A stretch of 64,000 nt of DNA from Franconibacter pulveris DSM 19144 (GCA_000621185.1 KK211221.1:701347-765346); one strand, 5' to 3'. Positions 29,112 to 38,864 are shown, numbered from the stretch's first letter. Translations and numbers: made by a program. Notes: a model not told the origin generated them from the letters alone.

Positions 29112-30501
29112 GGCGCGGTTCCTCACGGGTCTGACGCGTTGAAAAGGCGTGCGTAACATAATAGGCGCCATAGCAGAGCGCAACAAAAGGCAGCCCGCAC
29201 CACAGCGCAATGCGCTGGCTCGGGTCAAACGCCAGGCCCACGCAGGCCACCAGGCAGAGGATAAAGCCCAGTATCGGCGTCAGCGGGAACCACGGCGCGC
29301 GGTAGTGCAGTTCATCAAGCGCGCGCCCCTCGGCCAGATGGCGGCGGCGGAAAAGGTAATGCGACGCGCAGATGCTCAGCCACACCGCCACCACCGCGAA
29401 GCCGGAAATGGCCGACAGCGCGACAAACACCGTATCGGGCGCGATAACGCTTGAGAGCAGCGCCAGCACGCCGCCCAGCATGCTCACCGAAAGCGCGGTC
29501 AGCGGCACGCCGCGACGCGTCAGGCGGGAAAAGCAGCGCGGCAGCGTGCGCTCGTTAGAGAGCGACCAGAGCATGCGCCCGGAAGCATACAGCCCGGAGT
29601 TCGCCGCCGACAGAATCGCCGTCAGGATGACAAAGTTAAAAATGTCCGCCGCATACGGGATGCCGACTTTTTCAAACACCAGCACGAACGGGCTTTTCAC
29701 CACGCCCGCCTGGTCCATCGGGATGAGCGCCGCCAGCACCAGCACGGTGCCGATAAAAAAGATAATCAGCCGGGCGATGGTGGTGCGGATAGCCACCGGC
29801 ACCACGTGCTGCGGGTTTTCGGTCTCGCCGGCGGCGATGCCGATAAGTTCGGTGCCGGAGAAGGCGAAGTTCACCGCCACCATGGTCATCAGAATAGGCA
29901 GCACGCCGTGCGGGAACCAGCCTGCCGCCATGAGGTTGTGCAACAGCGGCGCGGGCGAGCCGTCTTTCAGCGGCAGCCAGCCAAACATCGCCGCCCCGCC
30001 GAGCACGATAAAGGCGATAATGGTAATGACCTTAATCAGCGAGAACCAGAACTCCCCTTCGGCGAAAAGCCGGGTGGAGAAAACGTTGAGTGCAAAAATC
30101 ACCACGCAGAACACAAGGCACCAGATCCAGACCGGCACCTGCGGGAACCAGTACTGCATGCAGAAGCCTGCGGCGGTAAAGCTTGAGCCGAGCGCCACGG
30201 TCCAGGTAAGCCAGTAAAGCCAGGCCACCGTGTAGCCCGTGGCCGGGCCGAGGTAGCGCGCGGCGTAAACGTGAAATGCGCCGGTTTCGGGCATGGCGAC
30301 CGCCAGCTCGCCCAGGCACTGCATTACCAGCCAGACTACCAGCGCGCCGATAAGATAGGCCAGCAGCGTGCCCGCCGCCCCGGTGGTGGAAATAATGTAG
30401 CCGGTGTTGAAAAAGAGCCCGGTGCCGATCACGCCGCCGAGCGAGAGCATCACCAGATGGCGGGTTTTCATGGTGCGTTGTAGCTGTTGCGATTCCTGCA
30501 T
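29098..30501 (-). CDS. mmuP: S-methylmethionine permease MmuP
   Basis: An APC-family inner-membrane permease with about 12 helices; it brings S-methylmethionine into the cell for MmuM. The length of 467 equals E. coli MmuP. Motifs: [13 protein letters not shown] at the first helix, [17 protein letters not shown], and [25 protein letters not shown] precedes the ATG. A MetJ operator lies 10 bp upstream of the start. Confidence 0.94.
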   Translation of the reverse strand: MQESQQLQRTMKTRHLVMLSLGGVIGTGLFFNTGYIISTTGAAGTLLAYLIGALVVWLVMQCLGELAVAMPETGAFHVYAARYLGPATGYTVAWLYWLTWTVALGSSFTAAGFCMQYWFPQVPVWIWCLVFCVVIFALNVFSTRLFAEGEFWFSLIKVITIIAFIVLGGAAMFGWLPLKDGSPAPLLHNLMAAGWFPHGVLPILMTMVAVNFAFSGTELIGIAAGETENPQHVVPVAIRTTIARLIIFFIGTVLVLAALIPMDQAGVVKSPFVLVFEKVGIPYAADIFNFVILTAILSAANSGLYASGRMLWSLSNERTLPRCFSRLTRRGVPLTALSVSMLGGVLALLSSVIAPDTVFVALSAISGFAVVAVWLSICASHYLFRRRHLAEGRALDELHYRAPWFPLTPILGFILCLVACVGLAFDPSQRIALWCGLPFVALCYGAYYVTHAFSTRQTREEPRHATE

Positions 30502-30511
30502 GTCACCTTCT

Positions 30512-30535
30512 ATACGTTCAGACGTCTAAACATCC
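30512..30535. promoter_or_regulatory. MetJ operator (met boxes) of mmuPM
   Basis: AGACGTCT at 30520-30527 is the perfect met-box consensus. It is flanked in 8-bp register by ATACGTTC (30512-30519) and AAACATCC (30528-30535), each 5 of 8. Tandem boxes are what MetJ-SAM needs, and mmuPM belongs to the methionine regulon. Confidence 0.85.
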
Positions 30536-30722
30536 ATAAGCGAACGTTATACCGACATGCGCGACAAATTGCAAAACCGCCTGTTTTCTCAGACGTTACT
30601 CTGCCTGTTTTCTGCGCGACTGCGCTATTTTTCGCGTTTCGCTTAGCCCTTACCGTACATACTTCGCAACATCCCTTTCTGGCGAAGCCCTGAGGCCATA
30701 GCTACCTTTAAACCACTATAAC

Positions 30723-30754
30723 GAGAACGCATCCCGTCGGGAAAAGACGTTCTC
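30723..30754. promoter_or_regulatory. Inverted repeat upstream of the formate dehydrogenase-like operon
   Basis: GAGAACG (30723-30729) and CGTTCTC (30748-30754) are perfect inverted arms 18 bases apart, 53 bp before the start of the fdh-like gene. It could be an operator or an RNA stem; no known regulator site is recognised. Confidence 0.4.
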
Positions 30755-30806
30755 ATCAGCTGCGGCGCCGTTCGCCGACAGCCACTGGCAAGGTTGAGGA
30801 AGCATA

Positions 30807-33779
30807 ATGAGTGAGTCTCTCTGCACCCTGTTTTACGACGGGCGGCCGGTTACTGGCCCTGCGAATGTCCCGTTGATCGATTTTCTGACCGCAGGGGGCC
30901 TGACGCTGCCCCACGTCTGTTACCACCCATCGCTTGAACCGATGCAGACCTGCGACGTCTGCTGGGTCGAATACCAGGGCGAACTGGTGCGCGGCTGCAC
31001 GCTGAAAAGCGCAGAAGGGATGGAGATAACCAGCCGCACGGAAAAAGCCCAGGCGGCGCAGCACGAAGGCATGGACCGCCTGTTGGCGAAACATGAGCTT
31101 TACTGCACCGTTTGCGAACACAACACCGGCGACTGCACGTTGCACAACACCATGGCGGATATGCATATCCCCATTCAGCGTTACGAATACCAGCGCAAAC
31201 CTTACGTTAAAGATCACTCCAACCCCTTCTACACGTACGACCCCGACCAGTGCATTCTCTGCGGCCGCTGCGTGGAGGCGTGCCAGAACGTCGAAGTAAA
31301 CGAGACGCTGAGCATCGACTACACCATGGCGCACCCGCGCGTGCTGTGGGACGGCGGCGAAACCATCGCCGGCTCAAGCTGCGTGAGCTGCGGCCACTGC
31401 GTGACCGTCTGCCCCTGCAACGCGCTGCTGGAAAAAACCATGCAGCCCGACGCCGGGCCTTTCACCAACATCAAACAGACGCTCAAGCGTCCGATGATCG
31501 ATCTTGTGAAAGCGATAGAGAACAGCACCGGGGCGGAAATCATCACCGGCATTTCGGTGATGGACATGCACTGGCGGCAGCCGGAAATCAAGCGCACCAA
31601 AACCGTCTGCACTTACTGCGGCGTGGGCTGTAGCTTTGAGATGTGGACGCGGGACCGCCATGTGCTGAAGGTGCAGCCGGTCGCCGATGCGCCCGCCAAC
31701 GGCATCTCCACCTGCGTAAAGGGCAAATTCGCCTGGGATTTCCTGAATGACAAGGAGCGCCTGACCACGCCGCTGATACGCGAGAACGACCGCTTTCGCA
31801 AGGCGAGCTGGGACGAGGCGCTGGAGCTGGTGGCCCGCCGCCTGCTGCAAATCCGCGACCAGCACGGCCCGCAGAGCATTGGCTTTATCGGCTCCAGCAA
31901 GGCGAGCAACGAAGAGGCTTACCTGACGCAAAAAATCGCCCGGCTTATCATCGGCACCAACAGCGTCGATAACTCCTCGCGCTACTGCCAGAACCCGGCC
32001 ACCAAAGGGCTGTTCCGCACCGTCGGCTACGGCGGCGACGCGGGCACCATCGATGACCTGCAAAAAGCGGAGCTGGTGATTATCGTCGGCAGCAACACCG
32101 CTGAAAACCATCCGGTTATCGCCTCGCGCCTCAAAGCGGCGAAAAAACACCACGGCCAGAAGCTGCTGGTGGTGGACCCGCGCCGCCACGAAATGGCCGA
32201 GCGTGCCGATCTGTACCTGCGCATCCGCCCCAGTACCGATATGGTCTGGGCCTCGGCGATGTCGCGCTATCTGTTTGACAACGGCTACGCCGACAAGGCA
32301 TTTCTGGCGAACCACGTCAATCAGGTGGATGAGTACCGCCAGTCGCTGGCGCCCTTCTCGCTGGAGTTCGCCGCGAAAACGACGGGCCTTTCCGTGGAAG
32401 AGCTGACCGCCGCCGCCGAGCTTATCGGCAACGCGGGGTCGGTTTGCATTGTCTGGGCGATGGGCATTACCCAGCACAGCCACGGCGCCGACACCAGCAC
32501 GGCGCTCTCTAACCTGCTGCTGGTGACCGGCAACTACGGCCGCCCCGGCACTGGCGGCTACCCAATGCGCGGCCACAACAACGTGCAGGGCGCGAGCGAT
32601 TTCGGCTGTCTGAAAAATTACTATCCCGGCTATGAATCGGTGAGCGATGAAAGCGTGCGCGCCAAATGGGCCAACGCCTGGGGCGTTGAGCCGGAGCGGC
32701 TCTCGCTTGAGGTGGGTTCGGACAACTTCGAGATGGTCGAGCACGCACGCACGAAGCAGATTCGCGCCATGTACGTTATCGGCGAAGAGACGGCGTTTTC
32801 GGATGCCGACACCACCAACGTTCACGAAGGGTTTACCGACCTCGATTTTCTGGTGGTGCAGGATCTGTTTTTAAGCCGCACGGCGCAGTTCGCCGACGTG
32901 GTGCTGCCCGGTTGCCCGAGCGTGGAAAAAGAGGGCACCTTCGTTAACACCGAGCGGCGCATCCAGCGCTTTTACGAGGCGATGGCGCCGCTTGGCGACA
33001 GCCGCCCGGACTGGCGCATCCTCACCGACCTTGCCGCGCGCATGGGTCACGACTGGGGCTACACGCACCCTTCGCAGATCATGGCGGAGGCGGCAAGCAT
33101 CGCCACGATTTTCGCAGGCGTAAGCTATGAGCGGCTCGAAGGGTGGAATTCGCAGCTCTGGCCGGTGAAACCGGATGGCGAGAGTACGCCGCTGCTCTAC
33201 ACCGACGGCTTTACGTTCCCCGACGGGCGCGCCGTGCTCTACCCGCTGGAGTGGCAGCCGCCCGCCGAAGCGCCGGATGAAGAGTACGACCTTGCGCTCA
33301 ACAACGGGCGCATGCTGGAGCATTTCCAGTCCACTAACCAGAGCGGACGCGGCGGGCGCACCATGTCGCTCTCGCCGGACTGGTTTGTGGAAATCAGCCC
33401 GCAGCTCGCCGCCGAACGCGACCTTGCAGAGGGGGACTGGGTGAAGCTCACCTCGCGGCGCGGCTCGCTGGAAGTGCCGGTCGTGGTGACGGACCGGGTA
33501 GCCGGCGGCTCGCTCTTTATCTCAATTCATCAGGGCAAGCCGGGCATCAACCTGCTTACCGGCGAACATCACGACCCGGTGGTCAACACCCCGGCCTACA
33601 AAGAGCTGGCGGTGAAGCTCGAGAAACTCTCCCGCGAGCCGCATCCCTCTCCCCTGCCCCGGCATAATTTCCGCTATGGCAAGCGCACTCCTATCACCCA
33701 CGTGCCGGTCGAGGCGAAATGGCAGCGTGACGACTATACCCCGCCGCCCGCACAGGAACCGCATCCGGAGAAATTTTAA
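30807..33779 (+). CDS. Formate dehydrogenase-like molybdo/iron-sulfur oxidoreductase (Cys type)
   Basis: A 990-residue protein with the layout of NAD-linked-type FDH alpha subunits and of Bacillus YjgC/YrhE. In order: a [2Fe-2S] domain (C38, C49, C52, C64); a His-ligated [4Fe-4S] site (H96, C100, C103, C110) as in NuoG; two ferredoxin [4Fe-4S] clusters (C149/152/155/159 and C192/195/198/202); the [4Fe-4S] site of the catalytic domain (C268, C271, C275, C303); and the molybdopterin domain with the likely Mo-ligand C394 in SSRYCQNPATKG. The C-terminus has the molybdopterin-dinucleotide domain (from about 840). Selenium is not used. No flavin/NADH subunit is nearby; the next genes are DUF1641 and a bd oxidase. 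GAGGAAGC precedes the ATG. Formate as substrate is inferred from family. Confidence 0.85.
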   Translation: MSESLCTLFYDGRPVTGPANVPLIDFLTAGGLTLPHVCYHPSLEPMQTCDVCWVEYQGELVRGCTLKSAEGMEITSRTEKAQAAQHEGMDRLLAKHELYCTVCEHNTGDCTLHNTMADMHIPIQRYEYQRKPYVKDHSNPFYTYDPDQCILCGRCVEACQNVEVNETLSIDYTMAHPRVLWDGGETIAGSSCVSCGHCVTVCPCNALLEKTMQPDAGPFTNIKQTLKRPMIDLVKAIENSTGAEIITGISVMDMHWRQPEIKRTKTVCTYCGVGCSFEMWTRDRHVLKVQPVADAPANGISTCVKGKFAWDFLNDKERLTTPLIRENDRFRKASWDEALELVARRLLQIRDQHGPQSIGFIGSSKASNEEAYLTQKIARLIIGTNSVDNSSRYCQNPATKGLFRTVGYGGDAGTIDDLQKAELVIIVGSNTAENHPVIASRLKAAKKHHGQKLLVVDPRRHEMAERADLYLRIRPSTDMVWASAMSRYLFDNGYADKAFLANHVNQVDEYRQSLAPFSLEFAAKTTGLSVEELTAAAELIGNAGSVCIVWAMGITQHSHGADTSTALSNLLLVTGNYGRPGTGGYPMRGHNNVQGASDFGCLKNYYPGYESVSDESVRAKWANAWGVEPERLSLEVGSDNFEMVEHARTKQIRAMYVIGEETAFSDADTTNVHEGFTDLDFLVVQDLFLSRTAQFADVVLPGCPSVEKEGTFVNTERRIQRFYEAMAPLGDSRPDWRILTDLAARMGHDWGYTHPSQIMAEAASIATIFAGVSYERLEGWNSQLWPVKPDGESTPLLYTDGFTFPDGRAVLYPLEWQPPAEAPDEEYDLALNNGRMLEHFQSTNQSGRGGRTMSLSPDWFVEISPQLAAERDLAEGDWVKLTSRRGSLEVPVVVTDRVAGGSLFISIHQGKPGINLLTGEHHDPVVNTPAYKELAVKLEKLSREPHPSPLPRHNFRYGKRTPITHVPVEAKWQRDDYTPPPAQEPHPEKF

Positions 33780-34264
33780 TGGCTAAAGCGATTGAGTATC
33801 AGGTGGAGCCGCCCAAAATCGGCCCCACCGCCGAGGAAGAACTTCAGCGCCTGTTGCAGACGCTGCATGAGCATGGCGTGCTGCGCCTCGCCAACGATCT
33901 GGTGGCGTCCAACAACGAGTGGATGCAGGTGATCGTAAGCGGCCTGAGCCGTAAAGGCTCGCTGAACACCATCCAGAACATCTCCGTGCTGCTGCTGGCG
34001 CTCTCCACTATTCCGCCTGAGCGCATGTACAAACTCGCCTTCGGCCTGCGCGATTTTATGGCCGAACTCAGCCGTGAAGAGCAGGAGCAAAGCGCGGCCG
34101 ACAGCGCGCCCGGCGCGCGCGGCGCCTGGAAAATGCTGCACGACGACGAGCTGTGGCATTCGCTTACGCCGCTTTTAAATGGCCTGAAGGCGTTTTCCCG
34201 CCGCATGGAAGAAGAAGTGGATAAACCGATTTCGTCGTTCAGCGGTAAACCAAGCGACGCCTGA
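33779..34264 (+). CDS. DUF1641 protein
   Basis: A 161-residue protein of the DUF1641 family, which in Bacillus (YjgD, YrhD) also follows the same kind of FDH-like gene. It is helical, with a hydrophobic stretch TIQNISVLLLALSTIP, and no clear transmembrane helix. Its ATG overlaps the last base of the FDH stop codon (TAATG), so the two are coupled. Function unknown; a linker or maturation role for the dehydrogenase is a reasonable guess. Confidence 0.85.
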   Translation: MAKAIEYQVEPPKIGPTAEEELQRLLQTLHEHGVLRLANDLVASNNEWMQVIVSGLSRKGSLNTIQNISVLLLALSTIPPERMYKLAFGLRDFMAELSREEQEQSAADSAPGARGAWKMLHDDELWHSLTPLLNGLKAFSRRMEEEVDKPISSFSGKPSDA

Positions 34265-34281
34265 GTTTCTGCGGAGGAAGC

Positions 34282-35694
34282 ATGATAAGCCAGGAGACGG
34301 CTTTACTACTGGCGCGCAGTCAGTTCGCTTTTACCATCGGCTTTCATATCGTGCTGGCGGCGTTCACCATCGGCCTCGCGCAGTGGCTGATGCTGCTGGA
34401 GGGGCTGTGGCTGTGGCGCAAGCAGCCGGTTTACCTCAACCTCTATAAATACTGGAGCCGGGTTTTCGCGCTTAACGTGGCGGTCGGCGTAGTGACCGGC
34501 GTGCTGATGGAGTTCCAGTTCGGCACCAACTGGGGCGCACTTGCCAGCCGCGCCGGCGCGGTAATGGGGCCGATGATGTACATGGAGGTGCTGATCGCCT
34601 TTTTCCTTGAGGCCGGCTTTATGGGCGTGGTGCTGTTCGGCATGGGCAAGGTGCGCCCGTGGGTGCACTTCTTCGCCACCTGCGTGGTGGCGGCTGGCTC
34701 CATTTTCAGCGCCTTCTGGATACTTTCCGCCAACTCCTGGATGCAGACGCCCGCAGGCTTCGTCACTGGCGCGGACGGCCGTTTTCAGCCCGTCGACTGG
34801 TGGGCCGTTATCTTTAACCCCTCTTTTCCGTATCGTTTCGCGCACATGACGATAGCCGCGATGCTGGCTGCCGCCTGCCTGATAGCCGCCGTGGGAGCAT
34901 GGCACCTGCTAAAGCATCCCGATAACCGCGGCGCGCGGCTGATGTTCTCCTGGGGGCTGTGGCTGCTGCTGGCGGCGGCGCCGCTTCAGGCGGTGGTGGG
35001 CGACCTGCATGGCGAGAACACGCGCGATCACCAGCCGGTGAAGCTCGCGGCGATGGAGGGAAGCTGGAACCCGCCGCCGCCAGGCCAGGGGGAGCCGCTG
35101 CGGCTCTTCGCCATTCCCGATATGCAGGCGCAGCGCAACCATGCCGAACTGGCTATTCCCAATATCGGCTCGCTCTATCTGCGCCATAACCTTTCCGGCA
35201 CCATCCATAGCCTGAACCAATATCCGGCGGATGAGCGCCCCTGGGTACCGGGCGTGTTTTTTTCGTTTCGCGCCATGGTGGGGCTGGGGCTGCTGATGAT
35301 CTTTTTCGGCGTGGCCGGGCTGGTGACGCGACTGCGCGGCAAACTCTGGAGTGCGCGCTGGCTGCAGCGCGGCATGGTGGCGATGGCCCCGGCGGGCTTT
35401 TTCGCCATGCTGGCAGGGTGGCTGGTGACGGAAACCGGACGCCAGCCCTGGACCGTCTATGGGGTGCTGCGCACCGCGCACAGCGCCTCGCCTGTCGCCC
35501 CCTCGCTGGTGTTGACCTCGTTTATCGCCATCGTGTTGGTTTATCTCGCTATCTTCGCCATCGGCCTCTGGTTTCTGCTGCGTCTGCTGGGCAGAGCGCC
35601 GCAGGGCGATGAGAAAGAGGCCAACGCCGAGGTGGCGGAACAGACCGGAAGCGGCATTACGCCGCAGAGCATAAGAGGACGCTACGATGCTTGA
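34282..35694 (+). CDS. Cytochrome bd-type quinol oxidase subunit I (CioA-like)
   Basis: A 470-residue membrane subunit that carries haems b558, b595 and d. Expected haem ligands are present: H22 (TIGFH), H188 (RFAHMT) and M332 (FRAMVG); the proton-path acids E102 and E110 and the quinol-site residues K254 and E259 are seen. The Q-loop is short, as in the cyanide-insensitive CioA type, and GRQPW (386-390) is intact. A GGAGGAAG site precedes the ATG at 34282, 17 bp after the DUF1641 gene. It is not the housekeeping cydA of enterics. Confidence 0.9.
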   Translation: MISQETALLLARSQFAFTIGFHIVLAAFTIGLAQWLMLLEGLWLWRKQPVYLNLYKYWSRVFALNVAVGVVTGVLMEFQFGTNWGALASRAGAVMGPMMYMEVLIAFFLEAGFMGVVLFGMGKVRPWVHFFATCVVAAGSIFSAFWILSANSWMQTPAGFVTGADGRFQPVDWWAVIFNPSFPYRFAHMTIAAMLAAACLIAAVGAWHLLKHPDNRGARLMFSWGLWLLLAAAPLQAVVGDLHGENTRDHQPVKLAAMEGSWNPPPPGQGEPLRLFAIPDMQAQRNHAELAIPNIGSLYLRHNLSGTIHSLNQYPADERPWVPGVFFSFRAMVGLGLLMIFFGVAGLVTRLRGKLWSARWLQRGMVAMAPAGFFAMLAGWLVTETGRQPWTVYGVLRTAHSASPVAPSLVLTSFIAIVLVYLAIFAIGLWFLLRLLGRAPQGDEKEANAEVAEQTGSGITPQSIRGRYDA

Positions 35695-36694
35695 GGTTGC
35701 CCTCTCCCTGCCGCCGCTCACGCTGCTCTGCGCCATGGCGCTGGCCTGCGGCGTGCTGATTTACGTGCTGCTCGACGGCACCGACCTCGGCGTGGGGCTG
35801 CTGGCGCCGTTTCAGTCCACCGACGCCCGCCAGCAGATGAACCTCACCATTCTGCCGGTATGGGACGGCAATGAAACCTGGCTGGTGCTCACCGCCGGCG
35901 CCCTGCTGGCGATGTTTCCCGTCGCCTTCAGCATACTTTACAGCGCGCTTTATCTGCCGGTTTACATCATGCTGCTGTCGCTTATCGTGCGCGGCATGGC
36001 GATTGAGTTTCGCCACCAGCGCCCGGCGCTTTTTGATGCGCTGTTTATTGCTGGCTCATGGATCGCCTCGTTAAGCCAGGGGGCGACGATGGGCGCGTGG
36101 ATCGAAGGGATCAGCCATAACGGCCAGCACTTCACCGGATCCGCCATGGACTGGCTCTCGCCTTTCTCGCTTTACTGCGCCGTGGCGCTAAGCGTGGGAT
36201 ACGCGCTGCTGGGCGCCTGCTGGCTTATCTGGCGCTGCGAAGGGGCGCTTGCCGCCTGGGGCCGACGTCAGGCGATGCGGCTTGCGCCGCTCACCGTCCT
36301 GCTGCTGGCGGCGCTGGTGGTCTGGACGATGCAGTTGCAGGAAAGCTACCGGCTGCACCTGCTGGCGTGGCGCTACAGCGGGCCGCTGGCGCTGATCGCG
36401 CTGCTGGCGCTGGCGGGGCTTGGCGCCGCGCTGCGCGGCAAACGTGAATTTTTACCGCTGGCCATGACGCTGACGCTGTTTGTCGTTGCCTTCGGCGGCA
36501 TGCTGCTGGCGGTGTTTCCTTATTTATTGCCGCCCGACCTGCTGCTGACCCAGGCCGCCGCGCCGCCTGCAACTCAGAAGCTAATGCTTATCGCCTTCGG
36601 CGCGTTTGTGCCCGTCACGCTTATCTACAACAGCTGGGGCTTTTGGATCTTTCGCGGCAAGGTTCACGCCGCGCGTGAAGAAGAACGCCCCTGA
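35687..36694 (+). CDS. Cytochrome bd-type quinol oxidase subunit II (CioB-like)
   Basis: A 335-residue membrane subunit with about nine helices and the family motifs DGTDLGVGLL and WDGNETWLV. It overlaps the end of subunit I by eight bases. No CydX-like small subunit gene is visible after it; the end overlaps the tail of the convergent regulator gene by 31 bp. Together with subunit I it should oxidise quinol with oxygen. Confidence 0.9.
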   Translation: MLEVALSLPPLTLLCAMALACGVLIYVLLDGTDLGVGLLAPFQSTDARQQMNLTILPVWDGNETWLVLTAGALLAMFPVAFSILYSALYLPVYIMLLSLIVRGMAIEFRHQRPALFDALFIAGSWIASLSQGATMGAWIEGISHNGQHFTGSAMDWLSPFSLYCAVALSVGYALLGACWLIWRCEGALAAWGRRQAMRLAPLTVLLLAALVVWTMQLQESYRLHLLAWRYSGPLALIALLALAGLGAALRGKREFLPLAMTLTLFVVAFGGMLLAVFPYLLPPDLLLTQAAAPPATQKLMLIAFGAFVPVTLIYNSWGFWIFRGKVHAAREEERP

Positions 36695-37617
36695 CGCAGC
36701 GCCTGCGGCGGCACGCCAAAGCCGCGCACGAAGACCTCGCGCATATGGCGGCGGTCGCGAAAGCCCGCTTCGCGGGCGATGGCGTCCATCGAGAGGCGGC
36801 TTTGCTCAATCATCAGGCGCGCCGCCTCCAGCCGTAAGCCTTCAATGGCTTTCGCCGGTGATTTACCCGTCTCTTCGCGAAACAGGCGGCTGAACTGGCG
36901 CGGACTTAAATGCACGGCGCTGGCGAGATCCTCCACCGTCAGCGTGCGGCTTAAGTTTTTGCGCGCATACTCCAGCGCGCTCTGAATGCGATCGGATCGC
37001 GGCGAAAGCGCCAGCATCTCGGAGTGCTGCGTCTGGCCGCCGGAGCGACGGTGGTGCATCACCAGCCGGTGCGCCACGGAACGCGCCACTTCCGCGCCCA
37101 GATCTTTTTCTACGATGCCGAGCGCCATATCCAGCCCTGCCGTCATTCCCGCCGATGTCCAGACCGCGCCGTCGGTAATAAAGATGCGGTCTGATTCAAT
37201 AAGCGCCGTGGGAACTCTGGATTTTAACGCTTCGGCGTGCGCCCAGTGGGTGGTGACGCGCTTGCCGTCCAGCAACCCCGCCTCGCCCAGCACAAACGCC
37301 CCGGTGCAGATGCCCGCAATGCGGCGTGAGTTAAGACTCGCGGCTTTCAGAAAATCGACCACCGCAGGCGTTGGCGGCGCTTCCAGCGGGTTTATTACCC
37401 CGCCGACAAGCCAGGTATCGGCGCGCGAATGCTCGCTTAACGGCTGGCTGCTGACCGTGACCCCGGCCGACGAGCGCACCGCCCCGCCCGCTTCCGACCA
37501 GGTCTCCAGTTCGTAAAAAGGCTCGCCGATCACCAGATTGGCGAACTCAAACACCGAGGGCGTCGAGAGCGCCAATAGCTGAAAGCCGTCCGCCAGTAAA
37601 AAGCCAATCTTGTGCAT
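36664..37617 (-). CDS. GlxA/FtrA-type AraC family regulator
   Basis: A 317-residue regulator with an N-terminal DJ-1/PfpI-like domain (nucleophile-elbow cysteine in GICTGAFVLGEAG) and two C-terminal AraC helix-turn-helix motifs (VEDLASAVHLSPRQFSRLF and MDAIAREAGFRDRRHMREVF). GGAGG lies five bases before the ATG at 37617; the much longer open frame upstream is a shadow of the MFS gene. It is last in a four-gene unit (SDR, SDR, MFS, regulator), so it probably controls that unit. Confidence 0.9.
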   Translation of the reverse strand: MHKIGFLLADGFQLLALSTPSVFEFANLVIGEPFYELETWSEAGGAVRSSAGVTVSSQPLSEHSRADTWLVGGVINPLEAPPTPAVVDFLKAASLNSRRIAGICTGAFVLGEAGLLDGKRVTTHWAHAEALKSRVPTALIESDRIFITDGAVWTSAGMTAGLDMALGIVEKDLGAEVARSVAHRLVMHHRRSGGQTQHSEMLALSPRSDRIQSALEYARKNLSRTLTVEDLASAVHLSPRQFSRLFREETGKSPAKAIEGLRLEAARLMIEQSRLSMDAIAREAGFRDRRHMREVFVRGFGVPPQALRQGRSSSRAA

Positions 37618-37649
37618 GCACGCCTCCGGAGCGAAGAAGAGTTCTCTTT

Positions 37650-38864
37650 TTACGACAAAATGCGCGTCGTCGAACAGGGGGCGGCGCACTTTTCCTGCTC
37701 GCGCCGTTTCGCCCGTTCGGACACCGCCAGGCTTGCCAGCGCCAGCGCCAGCAGCAGCACGGAAAGCCCGAGCAGCCCGCCATAGCCGAAGCGCGGATAG
37801 ACCCACGCCGCCACCGCCGAACCAAAGCCAATGCCGCAGAACATAAAGGCGCTGGTGAGCGCGAGCGCAATACCCCGCCACGGCCCGGCGACCTCCACTA
37901 TTCGCCGCTGCTGGGTCGGCCAGAGAATATCGGTGGCGAAAGCCCAGACGGTGAACGCGGCGAAAAGCAGCGAAAGGTGCGGCGGCGCGGCCAGCATCAG
38001 CAGCATGTCGACCATCAACAGCCCGATGCCCGCCACCAGCAGCCTCTCGGCGCTGAAATGACGCGCCGCACGAGCGACCGCCAGGTTGCCGACAATACCG
38101 GCGACGCCCAGCACCGCCAGCGCCACCGATACATCGTGCGCCGTGCCGTGAAAGCTGTCGCGCACCACCGGGGCGATAAACGCATAGGTGGCGAAGACGC
38201 CGGCGGCGATAAAAAAGACCACCAGAAAGGCGCTCAGCAGTTTCGCATTCGTCAACACGTCGCCGATGGTGGAGAGCCGGATGCGCACGCCCGCGCCCGT
38301 TTCCGGCACCGTCAGGCGAATATTCAGCGCCACCAGCAGGCTGACCGCGCCCACCGCGCCAAACAGCGCTCTCGGCCCCCAGGCGTCGGCAAGCCAGGCG
38401 GCGAGCGGGATACCGAGCATGCTGGCGAGCGACAGCCCGAACAGCACTTTCGCAATCGCGCTGCCGCGCTCTTTCTCGTGCGCCAGTTCGGCGCCCAGCC
38501 CCACCAGCACCGGCCCCATCAGCGAGGCGCCAAGCCCCATCACGATGCGCGACGCCGCGAGCACGCCGTAATCGGGCGCCAGCGAAAAAAGAAACGCGCC
38601 GCCGCCGAAGGTCGCCGCGCCATAAAGCACCAGCTTGCGGCGCGGCAGATGGCCGAACAGCACCTGAGAGAGCGGCGCGGCAAGGGCGAAGGTGATGCCG
38701 AACAGCGCCAGCAGCCAGGCGCTTTGTGATTCGCTGATGGCCCACTCGCGGGCAATCGGCACCAGGCTGCCGGACACCGCCAGCGAACCGGTGGCCTGTA
38801 CGAAATAGGCGAAGCTTAACGCCCGTAAGGCCCGGCGCTGGGGCAGTGAAAGTGAAGGTGTCAT
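37650..38864 (-). CDS. MFS transporter
   Basis: A 404-residue MFS protein with 12 predicted helices, of the YdhP/AraJ-like sugar-efflux/drug-efflux type (FAYFVQATGSLAVSGSLVP, LGLGASLMGPVLVGLGAELAHEKERGSAIAKVL). GGGAGA precedes the ATG at 38864. It lies 50 bp after the SDR gene and 32 bp before the regulator. Substrate unknown. Confidence 0.85.
   Translation of the reverse strand: MTPSLSLPQRRALRALSFAYFVQATGSLAVSGSLVPIAREWAISESQSAWLLALFGITFALAAPLSQVLFGHLPRRKLVLYGAATFGGGAFLFSLAPDYGVLAASRIVMGLGASLMGPVLVGLGAELAHEKERGSAIAKVLFGLSLASMLGIPLAAWLADAWGPRALFGAVGAVSLLVALNIRLTVPETGAGVRIRLSTIGDVLTNAKLLSAFLVVFFIAAGVFATYAFIAPVVRDSFHGTAHDVSVALAVLGVAGIVGNLAVARAARHFSAERLLVAGIGLLMVDMLLMLAAPPHLSLLFAAFTVWAFATDILWPTQQRRIVEVAGPWRGIALALTSAFMFCGIGFGSAVAAWVYPRFGYGGLLGLSVLLLALALASLAVSERAKRREQEKCAAPCSTTRILS

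Noticed and set aside
31374-32825. A 483-codon antisense frame inside the fdh-like gene (and similar long antisense frames at 1053-1643, 42558-43898, 46894-48075 and 56832-58565)
   Set aside because: Long antisense frames are common in this GC-rich DNA; these have biased Ala/Arg/His composition, no ribosome sites and no domains.
37618-38745. The upstream extension of the GlxA-type regulator frame to 693 residues
   Set aside because: It is the shadow of the MFS gene in another frame; the true ATG at 37617 has GGAGG in front.
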